DNA from: Thermoflavifilum sp.
Lineage (GTDB): Bacteria; Bacteroidota; Bacteroidia; Chitinophagales; Chitinophagaceae
DNA: 43,948 bases
Reading direction: 5' to 3'
Assembly (NCBI GenBank): GCA_023511875.1
Contig: JAIMAQ010000016.1
Location: 1-43,948 of the forward strand
In this document: piece by piece, positions 7,601 to 16,512 of the stretch
Numbering within the stretch: the stretch's first letter is position 1
How the letters are laid out: every line of letters begins with the position of its first letter
Position numbers and translations under genes: made by a program
The notes under the pieces: model-generated
Seen by the model: only the letters and a program-made list of their open reading frames with translations
The model's database searches: none
Told to the model about the DNA's origin: nothing

Positions 7601-8770
7601 CTATACGTTCAATCTGCCACCTGCTTCTAATAGCAGTTTACTTAATTTCTCTATTTGCTTTTCTTTTGCATAATGCTGTTCCATATGTTTTCTTGCAGCC
7701 ATGCCCATGTGCGTACGTAGTACTTGGTCTTGTGCCAATTGAATCATATATTTTGCCATGCTTTCTACATCTCCTTCTTGCACCAAAAACCCTGTTTGCC
7801 CATGAACAACTGCTTCAGAAATACCTGCATGAAAAGTACTTACCACAGGTAGTCCACTAGCTGCCGCTTCTAAGATAGCAACAGGTGTTCCTTCTTTATC
7901 TCCATCTGGTGCTGTCACCGAATGTTGTACAAATATATGTGCTTGTTGCATGAGCTTTACGATATCGTCATGTGACAAAGCACCTGTAAATACAATATGA
8001 TCGTTTATTTTTAATTCTCGAGCTAGCAGCTTACATTGATCAAATAACTCTCCATTGCCCACCATGATGAGTTTAGATGCAGGCACATGGGGTAACACTC
8101 GATGAAAAGCTTTTATCGTAAGATGAGGAGCTTTTTTTGCAGTAAAACGTCCTACAGCTAAAAAAAGTGAAGCTGTTGTTGAGCTCGTAGAAGTAATAGC
8201 TTCGGTAGACTTACCAACCGATAACCTATCGGGAAGACGGAAACGTTGAATGTCTACACCATAAGGGATAGTTACCACTTTTTTTTCATCGGCACCCAGG
8301 CCAGTCAATTGCTTGTGCATATCTTCAGATACGGCCACTATATAGCTCGCGTAACGAAACATCTCTCGATAAGCAGTGCCATAACGCTTCAAGGTAGGAT
8401 AGTGAAAGGCATCGAAGCCATGGAAATGAACCACAAGTGGCACATTTACCTGGGCGCAAGCTTTCCATACCTTTACGCCACTTACACCGTAGTTGGCCAG
8501 CATCACCTGAATATGGCTTTGCTTGAGATAACGAATGATTCCATATAAGCTAAAGAAATTATCTTCCGAATGAAATAAATTTTTGCATGCTTTATGCATC
8601 AAAAAGAAAGGAAGCGGATTAAGCAGCTTGCCCGACTGCTCTCGTTGAGGAAGCCAGTTGTCATACAATACTTTTACCTCAAATTTATGCTTAAGCTCAT
8701 CAATTTGCTGCCTGATGAATGTTTCGGAATAAACATTTCCCTTATTGGGTTGGGTAATGCACACCACCAT
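7601..8770 (-). CDS. GT4-family glycosyltransferase
   Basis: This is a 389-residue GT-B retaining glycosyltransferase. The N-terminal acceptor domain includes NKGNVYSETFIRQQI. The C-terminal donor domain contains FLAVGRFTAKKAPHLTIKAF and the EX7E-type signature EGTPVAILEAAASGLPVV, whose glutamates bind the nucleotide sugar. This architecture is typical of exopolysaccharide and colanic-acid-like assembly enzymes. The ATG at 8770 is 2 nt after the stop of the upstream methyltransferase. A TTG at 8776 overlapping that stop is possible but less likely. These two genes form a small minus-strand operon inside an otherwise plus-strand cluster, converging on the 6571 gene. Confidence 0.87.
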   Translation of the reverse strand: MVVCITQPNKGNVYSETFIRQQIDELKHKFEVKVLYDNWLPQREQSGKLLNPLPFFLMHKACKNLFHSEDNFFSLYGIIRYLKQSHIQVMLANYGVSGVKVWKACAQVNVPLVVHFHGFDAFHYPTLKRYGTAYREMFRYASYIVAVSEDMHKQLTGLGADEKKVVTIPYGVDIQRFRLPDRLSVGKSTEAITSTSSTTASLFLAVGRFTAKKAPHLTIKAFHRVLPHVPASKLIMVGNGELFDQCKLLARELKINDHIVFTGALSHDDIVKLMQQAHIFVQHSVTAPDGDKEGTPVAILEAAASGLPVVSTFHAGISEAVVHGQTGFLVQEGDVESMAKYMIQLAQDQVLRTHMGMAARKHMEQHYAKEKQIEKLSKLLLEAGGRLNV

Positions 8771-8772
8771 AT

Positions 8773-9492
8773 TCAATGTGTTTTTTTACACACCATAACA
8801 AATACACAGGCATCTTTTTTTCGATTGCTAGTAGTATGCAACTTATCGGCTAGTGCTATGCGGCATTGCATGATGGGGATGAATAGCCATTTCACAGGGT
8901 GTGGAAGCTTATATAAAAATGCATCTTGTATGAGCTGAAGGCCGGCAGAAGCTAATCCCTGTATGCCATGCACATCAATAACTTCAAATCCGGCTTTTTC
9001 CAGAATTTTTTGCAAGCCCGCAGAGGTCCACCTCCAATAATCAGCTGGATCGGGATGATACATCCAGATACCATGCGTAGATAAGATCAATAGGCCCGAT
9101 GATTTTAATATTCGATAAGCTTCGCTGATGTATAAATCAGGGTTGGGTACATGTTCCAATACTTGTGTCGACAATACGATATCGGCCATGTTGTTGTGGA
9201 GTGGCAGGCGTCCATCTTCTTCGAGCCGTATATCGGCCACTTGATTGGATGCAATATCGGCGCCGAGATATTGGTTGACATATGCATGAAATAAAGATTT
9301 ATAGGGCATGCTTCCACATCCATAATCTACTAATACTTGATGCGGTGCATGGGGTTGTATGTGATGGGCAACAACGTGCTCCAGCATTTTTTTCAATTGC
9401 CTAAGATGATAATAACGGGGGTGAAAAATGCTGGGATGAAGGCGCTCTTGACGTTCGTGTGCTACGGTTGCCTGGTTGCGTGATGGGGTCAT
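8773..9492 (-). CDS. Class I SAM-dependent methyltransferase
   Basis: This 239-residue protein has methyltransferase motif I in VLVDYGCGSMPYKSLF (about 53-68), a motif II region at LGADIA, and LPLHNNMADIVLSTQVLEHVPNP typical of the Methyltransf_11 group. The segment STHGIWMYHPDPADYWRWT is common in methyltransferases of polysaccharide clusters. It precedes the GT4 gene with a 2-nt gap and is divergent from the flippase. It probably methylates a sugar or a polyprenyl-linked glycan intermediate in the cytoplasm. The acceptor is unknown. ATG 9492 is used; there is no better internal start before motif I. Confidence 0.8.
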   Translation of the reverse strand: MTPSRNQATVAHERQERLHPSIFHPRYYHLRQLKKMLEHVVAHHIQPHAPHQVLVDYGCGSMPYKSLFHAYVNQYLGADIASNQVADIRLEEDGRLPLHNNMADIVLSTQVLEHVPNPDLYISEAYRILKSSGLLILSTHGIWMYHPDPADYWRWTSAGLQKILEKAGFEVIDVHGIQGLASAGLQLIQDAFLYKLPHPVKWLFIPIMQCRIALADKLHTTSNRKKDACVFVMVCKKTH

Positions 9493-9577
9493 GCCGAATA
9501 TAAAGTTTTATCCCCATTTCGTGGGGCTGGCCTCAAAAATATTATTTTTGGCTTTCTTAACCCAATCTCGCTCACTC

Positions 9578-11092
9578 ATGGGTATCGTTAGGCGGCAAAG
9601 TATTCAATCTTCTTTGTTTATCTATGCAGGGTTTGCTATTGGCGCCTTTAATGTGTTGGTGTTGTATACGCATTTCCTTACGCCCGAGCAGTTTGGACTG
9701 GTGCAGCTCATGGTCAATGCAGCTGCTTTGATGGCCACTTTAGCTACGCTAGGCTCGGTACCTGTAGTGAATAAATTTTTTCCATTTTATGATGATTATC
9801 TGAAGCCTAAGGCAAATGATCTTCCGTTTCTGGTATTGCTGATTTGTGCGATAGGCTTCACCCTTTTTGTGGTAGTAGGTTGGTTAGGCAAAAGCTTAGT
9901 GATTCGAAAGTTTTCGGGTAATTCTCCTTTGTTCGTACAGTACTATCCGTACTTGTTCCCGATGGTATTTTTTCTGTTGTTTTTTTCATTACTAGAAAGC
10001 TTTGCCTGGGGACTTCGTCAAACAGTGCTCACCAATCTCTTGCGAGAAACGGTAGTGAGGTTTTATGGTACGGTGCTTATCTTGCTGGTGGCTGCGGGTT
10101 GGCTGTCGTTTGATGGGTTTATCAAGGCATATAGCGGATTGTTTGCCATTCCTGCATTGGTATTGTTGATATACCTGATACGTAGCGGTCGTTTTCATTT
10201 GCACCTGCATGTGAGTTCAGTAACGCGGAGGCTATGGAGGCGTATGATGGCCTTCAGCCTCTATGTGTTTAGTGCGAATGTTTTTAATGTGTTTGCTAAG
10301 ACGGTGGAGATCTTCTTCATCTCTAGTATTAGCGGATTGGCGCAGACAGGTGTTTATTCTATTGCCGACTATATCATTCGGCTATTGGAAGTGCCACAGC
10401 GTAGCATGGGAGCTATTACCGTACCCTTGTTGGCTTCTCACTGGAAAGATAAAGCTTATGCCGATATTCAAGTGCTTTATCAAAAATCGTCTAGCACCTT
10501 GCTGATCATTGGCTTAGCCATCTTTGGGCTGGTGTGCGTAGACCTTCACGATATTATTTTTTTCCTTCCAGAAAAATATCGAGGCATACAATGGGTGGTG
10601 TGGATTTTGGGGATAGGCAAGATCATTGACTTAGGTACTGGTGTAAATAATCAAATCATTCAAACCTCTCATTTTTGGAAATTTGATTTTTATACCAACA
10701 TCTTTTTTACGCTCATCAGCATTGTGCTTAATTATTTTTTGGTACATCGTTTGGGTATGTTGGGAGCAGCCCTTACGGCATCTATTTCTCTCACGTTGTT
10801 TAATGCCATTCGCTGTGTGTTTATCTACTGGCGTTTTCGAATGCAGCCCTTTAGTAAGGCCACTTTGGGCATCGTGCTCAGTGCGGCGTTAGCCTATTTG
10901 CTTGCACAAGGTATAGCCTGGTGGCTTCCTGCTAGCCATTCATTCTGGCTAAAACTAGTCGATGCGGCTATCAGAGGAGTGGTGTTTATCGGGGTTTTCG
11001 GAGCTGCCGTGTTGTATTTTCGTTTATCGGAAGATGTGTATCAACTGGTCAATAAATGGTGGAATAAGCTATTGTCGGGTATATTTAGATAA
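9578..11092 (+). CDS. Wzx-like polysaccharide flippase (MOP superfamily)
   Basis: This 504-residue integral membrane protein has about 12-14 hydrophobic segments spread over its whole length, as in the MATE/MVF/polysaccharide transporter superfamily. The N-terminus IQSSLFIYAGFAIGAFNVLVLY followed by FLTPEQFGLVQLMVNAAAL is the usual first-helix pair of oligosaccharide flippases. It should move undecaprenyl-linked oligosaccharide across the inner membrane, and closes the surface-glycan cluster. I placed the start at ATG 9578, directly before the basic MGIVRRQSIQ segment. An upstream ATG at 9476 would overlap the divergent methyltransferase start and adds unrelated sequence. No Wzy polymerase or chain-length regulator is recognisable nearby. 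Confidence 0.87.
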   Translation: MGIVRRQSIQSSLFIYAGFAIGAFNVLVLYTHFLTPEQFGLVQLMVNAAALMATLATLGSVPVVNKFFPFYDDYLKPKANDLPFLVLLICAIGFTLFVVVGWLGKSLVIRKFSGNSPLFVQYYPYLFPMVFFLLFFSLLESFAWGLRQTVLTNLLRETVVRFYGTVLILLVAAGWLSFDGFIKAYSGLFAIPALVLLIYLIRSGRFHLHLHVSSVTRRLWRRMMAFSLYVFSANVFNVFAKTVEIFFISSISGLAQTGVYSIADYIIRLLEVPQRSMGAITVPLLASHWKDKAYADIQVLYQKSSSTLLIIGLAIFGLVCVDLHDIIFFLPEKYRGIQWVVWILGIGKIIDLGTGVNNQIIQTSHFWKFDFYTNIFFTLISIVLNYFLVHRLGMLGAALTASISLTLFNAIRCVFIYWRFRMQPFSKATLGIVLSAALAYLLAQGIAWWLPASHSFWLKLVDAAIRGVVFIGVFGAAVLYFRLSEDVYQLVNKWWNKLLSGIFR

Positions 11093-11118
11093 ATAAAAAC
11101 GTCCCCAGAAGGGGACGT
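11091..11118 (-). terminator. Terminator of the cytochrome oxidase operon
   Basis: ACGTCCCC (11099-11106) and GGGGACGT (11111-11118) form a perfect 8-bp stem with loop AGAA. On the minus strand it is followed by a T-rich tract (complement of 11091-11098). It therefore ends transcripts of the minus-strand operon; on the plus strand no T run follows. Confidence 0.85.
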
Positions 11119-11159
11119 AGATCTATGGCACATCGTATGCTTGAAGAGAAGTGCCTGTA

Positions 11160-11735
11160 TTAAGTCTGACTTGCACTCGAGCGATTTCGTTCTACATCTT
11201 TTACTTTCACGGCAAATAGCAGCACAATAACCAAGATCAAGACCACAAATAGAAAGCTCACGAAGAATACCGCATTGTTTTTAAAGCTCAGTGGCATATA
11301 ATTGGGCTGTGCAGGAACCGGTGGAGCTTTGATTTCAGGGCCGCTAGAGCTGGGCGCAGCCTGGGCATTGGCATCGATATATGCAAGGATGTCTTGAATA
11401 TCTTGCTTATTGAGGGTAGGATGATCGGGCATTACGATATGGTATTCGTTGTATAAAGACACAGCGGTAGAATCGCCAGCATCGATCATGGCTTTGGGCG
11501 AACGAACAAATTTAACGATCCAATCCAAGCTACGTCGTTGGTCAACGCCAGCAAGTGCTGGGCCTACAGCCTTTTGATTAATGTTGTGACAAGAATTACA
11601 CGCTTGTTGTTGGAAGAGTTGCTGGCCACGATTAACATTGCCTTTCACAGAAGCCGTATCGGCTACAGCCATGGCTTGCAGGGAAATACACACCGTACTA
11701 AGGCCAATCATCCAAATGCGCAAATATTTACTCAT
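11160..11735 (-). CDS. Membrane-anchored c-type cytochrome
   Basis: This 191-residue protein has an N-terminal signal sequence (about 1-25). A single mono-haem cytochrome c domain follows, with the CXXCH motif C46-N-S-C49-H50 and a likely axial methionine in HIVMPDHPTL. A proline-rich spacer then leads to one C-terminal transmembrane helix (about 154-176) ending in a basic tail. It should face the periplasm and carry electrons to the adjacent ba3-type oxidase. It is the last gene of the operon and overlaps the end of the SCO gene by 8 bp when started at ATG 11735. An ATG at 11756 is also in frame, but adds residues unlike a signal peptide start. Confidence 0.88.
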   Translation of the reverse strand: MSKYLRIWMIGLSTVCISLQAMAVADTASVKGNVNRGQQLFQQQACNSCHNINQKAVGPALAGVDQRRSLDWIVKFVRSPKAMIDAGDSTAVSLYNEYHIVMPDHPTLNKQDIQDILAYIDANAQAAPSSSGPEIKAPPVPAQPNYMPLSFKNNAVFFVSFLFVVLILVIVLLFAVKVKDVERNRSSASQT

Positions 11736-12387
11736 GTTCCAGTTTTTTAATATCATCTACTAGTAATTGCATTTCACGTTTTACGATACCACTGTAGTAG
11801 CCCCGAATATTTCCTTGAGCATCTACCAGCATGATTTTATCGGTATGGATGAACTCGGGCACTTGCCCATTACCCGATGAAGCATCGACACGAAAACCCA
11901 CTACGGCGGTTCGATAAATCTGCTGTTTATTACCTGTGAGCAAATCCCAGTGTTGGATATGAAGATTCATAGCCGAAGCATAATGGGCCAGTCGATCCGG
12001 GGTATCATATGTTGGATCAACAGTAAAGGAAAGAAAATGTACTCGATCGTCGTGAGCAAACTGCTGAACCACATCATTCAAATCGGCCATCATGCGCGGG
12101 CAAACATCAGGGCAGCGGCTAAAGAAAAAATTGACCACCAAGATCTTACTCGGATAGCTTTTCAAACTTACCAGTTGCCCATGGGTATTGATAAACAGAT
12201 AATGACTAACAAATTGTGTATCGCTTGCCGGGCTATTCCATCCCTCCACCTGTCCATAGTCGGGTAAAGGCTGTTTCTCATTGACTACCGCATAAATCAT
12301 GACCGACAGAGCCAGAATAAGGAATGGCCATCCAAGCATCAACCATTTCATGCGTTTGTTTTGCATGGTACTATTTTTAAGACCCAT
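11728..12387 (-). CDS. SCO1/SenC-family copper chaperone
   Basis: This 219-residue protein has one N-terminal membrane anchor (about 14-35) and a periplasmic thioredoxin-like domain of the SCO family. These proteins deliver copper to the CuA centre of cytochrome oxidase subunit II, or keep its cysteines reduced. The copper ligands are in FFSRCPDVCPRMM (two Cys spaced CPDVC), with the distal His in EFIHTDKIMLVD. It lies 17 bp after the oxidase subunit I gene, fitting a role in assembling that enzyme. The start is ATG 12387; GTG 12393 would add two residues. Confidence 0.92.
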   Translation of the reverse strand: MGLKNSTMQNKRMKWLMLGWPFLILALSVMIYAVVNEKQPLPDYGQVEGWNSPASDTQFVSHYLFINTHGQLVSLKSYPSKILVVNFFFSRCPDVCPRMMADLNDVVQQFAHDDRVHFLSFTVDPTYDTPDRLAHYASAMNLHIQHWDLLTGNKQQIYRTAVVGFRVDASSGNGQVPEFIHTDKIMLVDAQGNIRGYYSGIVKREMQLLVDDIKKLEHE

Positions 12388-12404
12388 TACCACACGCTTC
12401 GCGA

Positions 12405-14078
12405 TTAAGGAGCAGGTACTGGGCTCGAGGGCAAGTACGGAGGTGCTCCCGGGCCAGCATACCTAAACACATCGAGAATAGCTGGAATATAAGCGATGAG
12501 GATTACCAATACCATCAAGATTACCCATGGTCGTAAATCATTGAACAGGGGGGCAATCTTTTCGTTATGTAAGGCCTCACTCACGGGAAAGTTTAGCTCA
12601 TCGGCTGCCTGGGTTTGTTTCCTGAAGAAAGTGCCAAAAAACACGATGAAGAAAAACACAGCAGCTAGAAACATGATGAATCCACCACACATCGTGAGCA
12701 AGGTATCGGGCACCCATTGTGGGTGAAACAATTCGCTTTTAGGATTAAGATAGCTAAGTCCTAAATTGGTGCGCCGGGGCTCCCCTTCAAGTCCACCCCA
12801 CATGAGTCCTGCAGAAAAGATAAATACCCCAATCATCCACAAATACGGCACTATTGTATTCAACGATGGTGCAAAAACTTTTTTCCCCTTTAACTCACTC
12901 ACCAGAAATACACTCATCCCCAAGATAGCCAGAATCACGGGTCCAGCAACGGTCATGTGAAAATGACCCGGCAGAAATGCGGTGTTGTGCACAACAGCAT
13001 TGAGCTCATATGAAGCATTGACAATGCCCGTGAATCCGCCAAAGATAAACAAGATGAGTCCGCATATAAAATAAGAAAACAAATAGCGGCTGCTATCGAA
13101 GAAGGGTAATCGACCTATCCAGCCAAATAACCCCTTGCCTCCATTTTTGCGGCCTGCATATTCCAGCGTAGCAAACATGGTAAAAGCCGTAAGAAAGCTG
13201 GGCAGGGCTACGCCAAAGGTGAGTAGCGACTGGGTAAGTTTGGTGTTGGGCTCGATGCTGGGATCACTAAATTGATGATGCACACCTACTGGCACAGAAA
13301 AAATGAGAAAGATAGCAAAGGTGATACGCCCTACCAGATCGGAATATAATTTTCCTCCGGCCAGCTTGGGCAAGAATGTATAATACATCACATAAGCAGG
13401 CAATAGCCAGAAGTACACGAGCGCATGCCCAAAAAACCAAAATAAAGTACGCGCCAGAGCAATATTCACAGTGGCTTTCCAGCCTAGCGACCAGGGCAAA
13501 AGCATAAACAGCACCTCATAAGCCACCGAGAGTGTACACACAAACCAGATGATGAAGTTGATGATCGTGCCCCACACGGCCAATGGCACCTTCTCCTCTG
13601 TATGTTCTTTCCGCCAGGTCTTTAGCAATCCTACCCAATCAAACAAGGGAATCCAAGAACCCACGATCAGCAAGGCGAGACCTATGTAAAACAGCGGATG
13701 AGCCTTTAATGGGGGGTAAAAAGTATAGAGCACATCGGCCTTGCGAGCAAGCATAGCCCAAGCAGCCAGTGCTGTACCGATAATCATTAGCCACATCGAC
13801 ACTACCGATGCTTGCCGGCGAGGTTCACGCTTTAAGAAATAAGCAATGGTGGCGTGCCCAAAAGCCACTGCAAAAAAAGTAGTGAGCACAATAGCATTGA
13901 TCACCCCGTGGAGAGTGAGACCTTGATAATAGTCTAACCCGGCAAACGATGATTGATGGATTAATCCAGCCCGATAAATAGTTTGCATCAGACCATGATA
14001 AATACCCAAAATCAGCAGTGTGATGGGGATAAATAATTCGGCCAAAATCACATTACGTAACCAATGACTAATTTTCAT
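12405..14078 (-). CDS. cbaA: ba3-type (B-family) cytochrome oxidase subunit I
   Basis: This 557-residue polytopic protein is the catalytic subunit of a B-family haem-copper oxidase, which reduces O2 to water and pumps protons, typically with high oxygen affinity. Visible ligands are H57 in YYQGLTLHGVINA (low-spin haem), H218 with the cross-linked Y222 in FFGHALVYFWLLPAY, H267 and H268 in VGVHHQFSDP (CuB), and H372 and H374 in LPGHFHMTVA (high-spin and low-spin haem). The sequence around these sites resembles Thermus ba3. One oddity is GHAL where the family usually has GHPx, so the residue after the CuB histidine is Ala, not Pro. It lies in the order IIa-II-I as in Thermus, followed by SCO and cytochrome c. 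Confidence 0.93.
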   Translation of the reverse strand: MKISHWLRNVILAELFIPITLLILGIYHGLMQTIYRAGLIHQSSFAGLDYYQGLTLHGVINAIVLTTFFAVAFGHATIAYFLKREPRRQASVVSMWLMIIGTALAAWAMLARKADVLYTFYPPLKAHPLFYIGLALLIVGSWIPLFDWVGLLKTWRKEHTEEKVPLAVWGTIINFIIWFVCTLSVAYEVLFMLLPWSLGWKATVNIALARTLFWFFGHALVYFWLLPAYVMYYTFLPKLAGGKLYSDLVGRITFAIFLIFSVPVGVHHQFSDPSIEPNTKLTQSLLTFGVALPSFLTAFTMFATLEYAGRKNGGKGLFGWIGRLPFFDSSRYLFSYFICGLILFIFGGFTGIVNASYELNAVVHNTAFLPGHFHMTVAGPVILAILGMSVFLVSELKGKKVFAPSLNTIVPYLWMIGVFIFSAGLMWGGLEGEPRRTNLGLSYLNPKSELFHPQWVPDTLLTMCGGFIMFLAAVFFFIVFFGTFFRKQTQAADELNFPVSEALHNEKIAPLFNDLRPWVILMVLVILIAYIPAILDVFRYAGPGAPPYLPSSPVPAP

Positions 14079-14117
14079 ATCGACAAGGTTTGGGTGAGCA
14101 AATAATTTTTATAGTTA

Positions 14118-14597
14118 TTATTGAGCTTGTGGGAAGTTGACGATGATTTGTCCTTGCATGTTTTGATGACCCACTCCGCAATACTCATGGCAAGTGATGG
14201 TGTATACGCCAGGATCTTTGAACTTCACAGTCCGCTTGGTGATGTTACCATATTCGGCCATCATATTAATGTCTTTCTGATCAATCATAAACCCATGTAC
14301 TACATCTTTAGAGGTTACATAAAAATTTACCGTGCTACCCACGGGAATGCGAATTTCCGAAGGCTGATATCCCCACATTTGTGCCACGACAAATACTTGA
14401 TAGGTGCTATCATCGATTTTCTCCACTCGCGGCTTCAGGTAGCTCGGGTCGAAGTTGACACATTGAGGCACATCGCTACGTCGGGCACCTACTACATACA
14501 ACATGGAAAAAATAAAAATAGTCATCACCACTACAGCGGTGAGAAAAGCCCGAAATTCATATTTGTCTACTTCAATACCTAAAAAATTGATGGCCAT
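14118..14597 (-). CDS. cbaB: ba3-type cytochrome oxidase subunit II (CuA)
   Basis: This 159-residue protein has a single N-terminal transmembrane helix (about 18-37) and a periplasmic cupredoxin domain. All CuA ligands are visible: H101 in VVHGF, then C136, E138, C140, H144 and M147 in CHEYCGVGHQNM. The short length and single helix match subunit II of B-family oxidases, not the two-helix A-family subunit. It accepts electrons from cytochrome c and passes them to subunit I, whose gene starts 39 bp downstream. Confidence 0.95.
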   Translation of the reverse strand: MAINFLGIEVDKYEFRAFLTAVVVMTIFIFSMLYVVGARRSDVPQCVNFDPSYLKPRVEKIDDSTYQVFVVAQMWGYQPSEIRIPVGSTVNFYVTSKDVVHGFMIDQKDINMMAEYGNITKRTVKFKDPGVYTITCHEYCGVGHQNMQGQIIVNFPQAQ

Positions 14598-14627
14598 GGG
14601 TATAAGTTTTTCAGTGAAAAAATTGAT

Positions 14628-14771
14628 TTAAGTACGGCTAAGCATAATTTTATACACGGTAAACCAGATGGCTACACCGATAAGTATAAACAAGATAAAA
14701 CACACGATGGCCCCGTAAGGAATGAATTTCTCTTGTTCGGTTGGCGCTGGGGTAGGTGATGTGGATTCCAT
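14628..14771 (-). CDS. cbaD: Small oxidase subunit IIa (CbaD-like), 47 residues
   Basis: This short gene begins MESTSPTPAPTEQEKF and ends YKIMLSRT. A hydrophilic N-terminus is followed by one transmembrane helix (about 18-40, IPYGAIVCFILFILIGVAIW). It is the first gene of the oxidase operon, 30 bp before subunit II. The same position and single-helix layout characterise subunit IIa (CbaD) of Thermus ba3 oxidase, which is similarly tiny. Homology over so few residues is weak, so the assignment rests on length, topology and position. At under 60 residues it is easily missed. Confidence 0.75.
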   Translation of the reverse strand: MESTSPTPAPTEQEKFIPYGAIVCFILFILIGVAIWFTVYKIMLSRT

Positions 14772-14932
14772 ATGCTATATTTTATCTGATTGTGAAATCG
14801 TCGACAAAATTTCGACAATTGGTTGGATAGGAAAATGATTTTGGTCACCACAAAAAGGTGATTTTCGTCATCTTTTTTATTTGGTGAAATTACATTTGGT
14901 TTGCCATAAAATCAAGTGATTAAAGATACTTT
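14772..14932. promoter_or_regulatory. Divergent control region, oxidase operon / two-component operon
   Basis: This 161-bp region separates the two divergent operons and is rich in dyads. TGTGA-N6-CGACA (14791-14806) resembles a CRP/FNR box with one poor half. TCACC-N7-GGTGA (14845-14861) is a perfect 5-bp inverted repeat. AATCA-AG-TGATT (14910-14921) is another, immediately before the kinase gene. TACATTTG (14891-14898) matches the Bacteroidota -7 element TAnnTTTG in the kinase direction. No equally good element is seen for the oxidase direction. Confidence 0.5.
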
Positions 14933-16498
14933 ATGTTTGAATTCAAGCCAAGGCCCATTATTATCCTGAGTTTGGTGTTGTGTGCGATGAGTAGTGTGCT
15001 CATCATATGGCAGCCTTCTTATCAGTTTTTTGTGGGTGGGCTCATGACCGCTATTTTGGTGTCTGTATTTATTCAGCACAACTGGCTTACCTATCTCACC
15101 ACGGTGTGTAGCACTGCGGTTATTACTTTGGTAGGGGGAGCATATTTGATGAAGCATCAGGCATCAACCGAAACCTGGTTACAATTTGCTTTTTCTTGGT
15201 TACTGGTGGTTGGGACGGGCATGTTTACTTTTTATGTTAAGGGGTTGTATCAAAAATTGTATGCTGAAGATGAACAATTGGATGCCTTGTTTCAATACGC
15301 TACAGAAGGCATTATTCTGACTGATGATAAAGGATATATTGTTTTAGCCAATCCTGCTGCAGAAAATATTTTCGGATATAATAAAGGTGAACTTACGGGC
15401 AAGCATATTGAAGCTTTGGTTCCTCAGCGGTTTAATGAATTGCACAGTAGGCATCGAGAGCATTTTTATGTTCATCCAGGCCATCGGCGCATGGGGGCCG
15501 GGCGTGACTTATTTGGTAAAAAAAAGGACGGTACGGAATTTCCGGTTGAGGTGAGCTTAAGCTTTTTTTATCAGCATAAAAAGTTTTACGTCATTGCCTT
15601 TGTGGTCGACATCACTTTGCGCAAGCAAACCGAGCAACACCTATTGCAGCAGAAAGAAGCTTTAGAAAAGCTTACCGAAGAGATGCGTCGTATGAATCAA
15701 CAGCTTGAGCAAGAAGTAGAGCGCCGCACCCAACACTTGCAGCAGGCCATGATTGAGCTCGAAAAATCTCGTGCAGAGTTGCAAGAAGCCTTGAAAAAAG
15801 AAAAAGAACTCAACGAAATCAAGTCGCGTTTTGTATCGATGGCTTCTCATGAGTTTCGCACACCATTGAGTACTATTTTGTCATCGGCTTCCTTGATTCA
15901 GCGCTATACCCAGGAAACTCAGCAACCCATGCGCGAGAAACATGTGGTACGCATTAAAGAAGCCGTATCGCATATGAACGATTTACTCGAAGATTTTCTA
16001 TCGCTCGGCCGAATTGAAGAAGGGCGTGTAGAAGTGCACAAAGAACCTTTTGCTTTGCCAGCATTGATAGAAGAAATTCAAGAGGAGTTGCAATCATTGT
16101 TGAAGCCTGGTCAACATCTTATCGTCAACCATTCGCACATCGATATCCTTGTCAGCGATAAACATATGCTTAAGGCTATTTTAATGAACTTACTCACCAA
16201 TGCCAGCAAATTTTCTGCCCCTCATAAGCCCATTTATCTCCATTTTTCAGTAGACGCACATCAACTCCAGGTGAGTGTGCGCGATGAAGGAATAGGTATT
16301 CCAGAAGAAGAGCAACACCATTTGTTTTCCAGTTTTTTTCGTGCCAGCAATGTGACCAACATTCAGGGTACTGGGCTGGGCTTGCATATCGTGAAGCGTT
16401 ATATAGATTTGCTTGGAGGCCGCATCCAATTGAAAAGCCAATTGCAGGTGGGCACGGAAATCATTTTCTTTATACCTTTGAATGAAACAGATCTATAA
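14933..16498 (+). CDS. PAS sensor histidine kinase, possible haem-PAS
   Basis: This 521-residue protein has three to four N-terminal membrane helices (about 8-104), one PAS domain (about 112-230), a coiled coil (about 232-296), a HisKA domain with phospho-acceptor H306 in SHEFRTPL, and a HATPase_c domain (MNLLTNASKFS, DEGIGIP, GTGLGLHIV). Aligned by eye to the PAS domain of FixL, H171 falls on the haem-ligating histidine (H200 in Bradyrhizobium FixL) and R191 on the distal arginine (R220), with the same 20-residue spacing, and KKKDGTEFPVE matches the strand that follows. Similar residues also occur in many PAS domains never shown to bind haem. The gene is 14 bp before its response regulator and divergent from the oxidase operon, suggesting control of respiration. 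Confidence 0.88.
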   Translation: MFEFKPRPIIILSLVLCAMSSVLIIWQPSYQFFVGGLMTAILVSVFIQHNWLTYLTTVCSTAVITLVGGAYLMKHQASTETWLQFAFSWLLVVGTGMFTFYVKGLYQKLYAEDEQLDALFQYATEGIILTDDKGYIVLANPAAENIFGYNKGELTGKHIEALVPQRFNELHSRHREHFYVHPGHRRMGAGRDLFGKKKDGTEFPVEVSLSFFYQHKKFYVIAFVVDITLRKQTEQHLLQQKEALEKLTEEMRRMNQQLEQEVERRTQHLQQAMIELEKSRAELQEALKKEKELNEIKSRFVSMASHEFRTPLSTILSSASLIQRYTQETQQPMREKHVVRIKEAVSHMNDLLEDFLSLGRIEEGRVEVHKEPFALPALIEEIQEELQSLLKPGQHLIVNHSHIDILVSDKHMLKAILMNLLTNASKFSAPHKPIYLHFSVDAHQLQVSVRDEGIGIPEEEQHHLFSSFFRASNVTNIQGTGLGLHIVKRYIDLLGGRIQLKSQLQVGTEIIFFIPLNETDL

Positions 16499-16512
16499 AT
16501 TCTGGTTTTTAT

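Noticed and set aside
14121-14582. Open frame of 153 codons on the plus strand across oxidase subunit II
   Set aside because: The CuA ligand set on the minus strand is unmistakable; the opposite frame has no domain.
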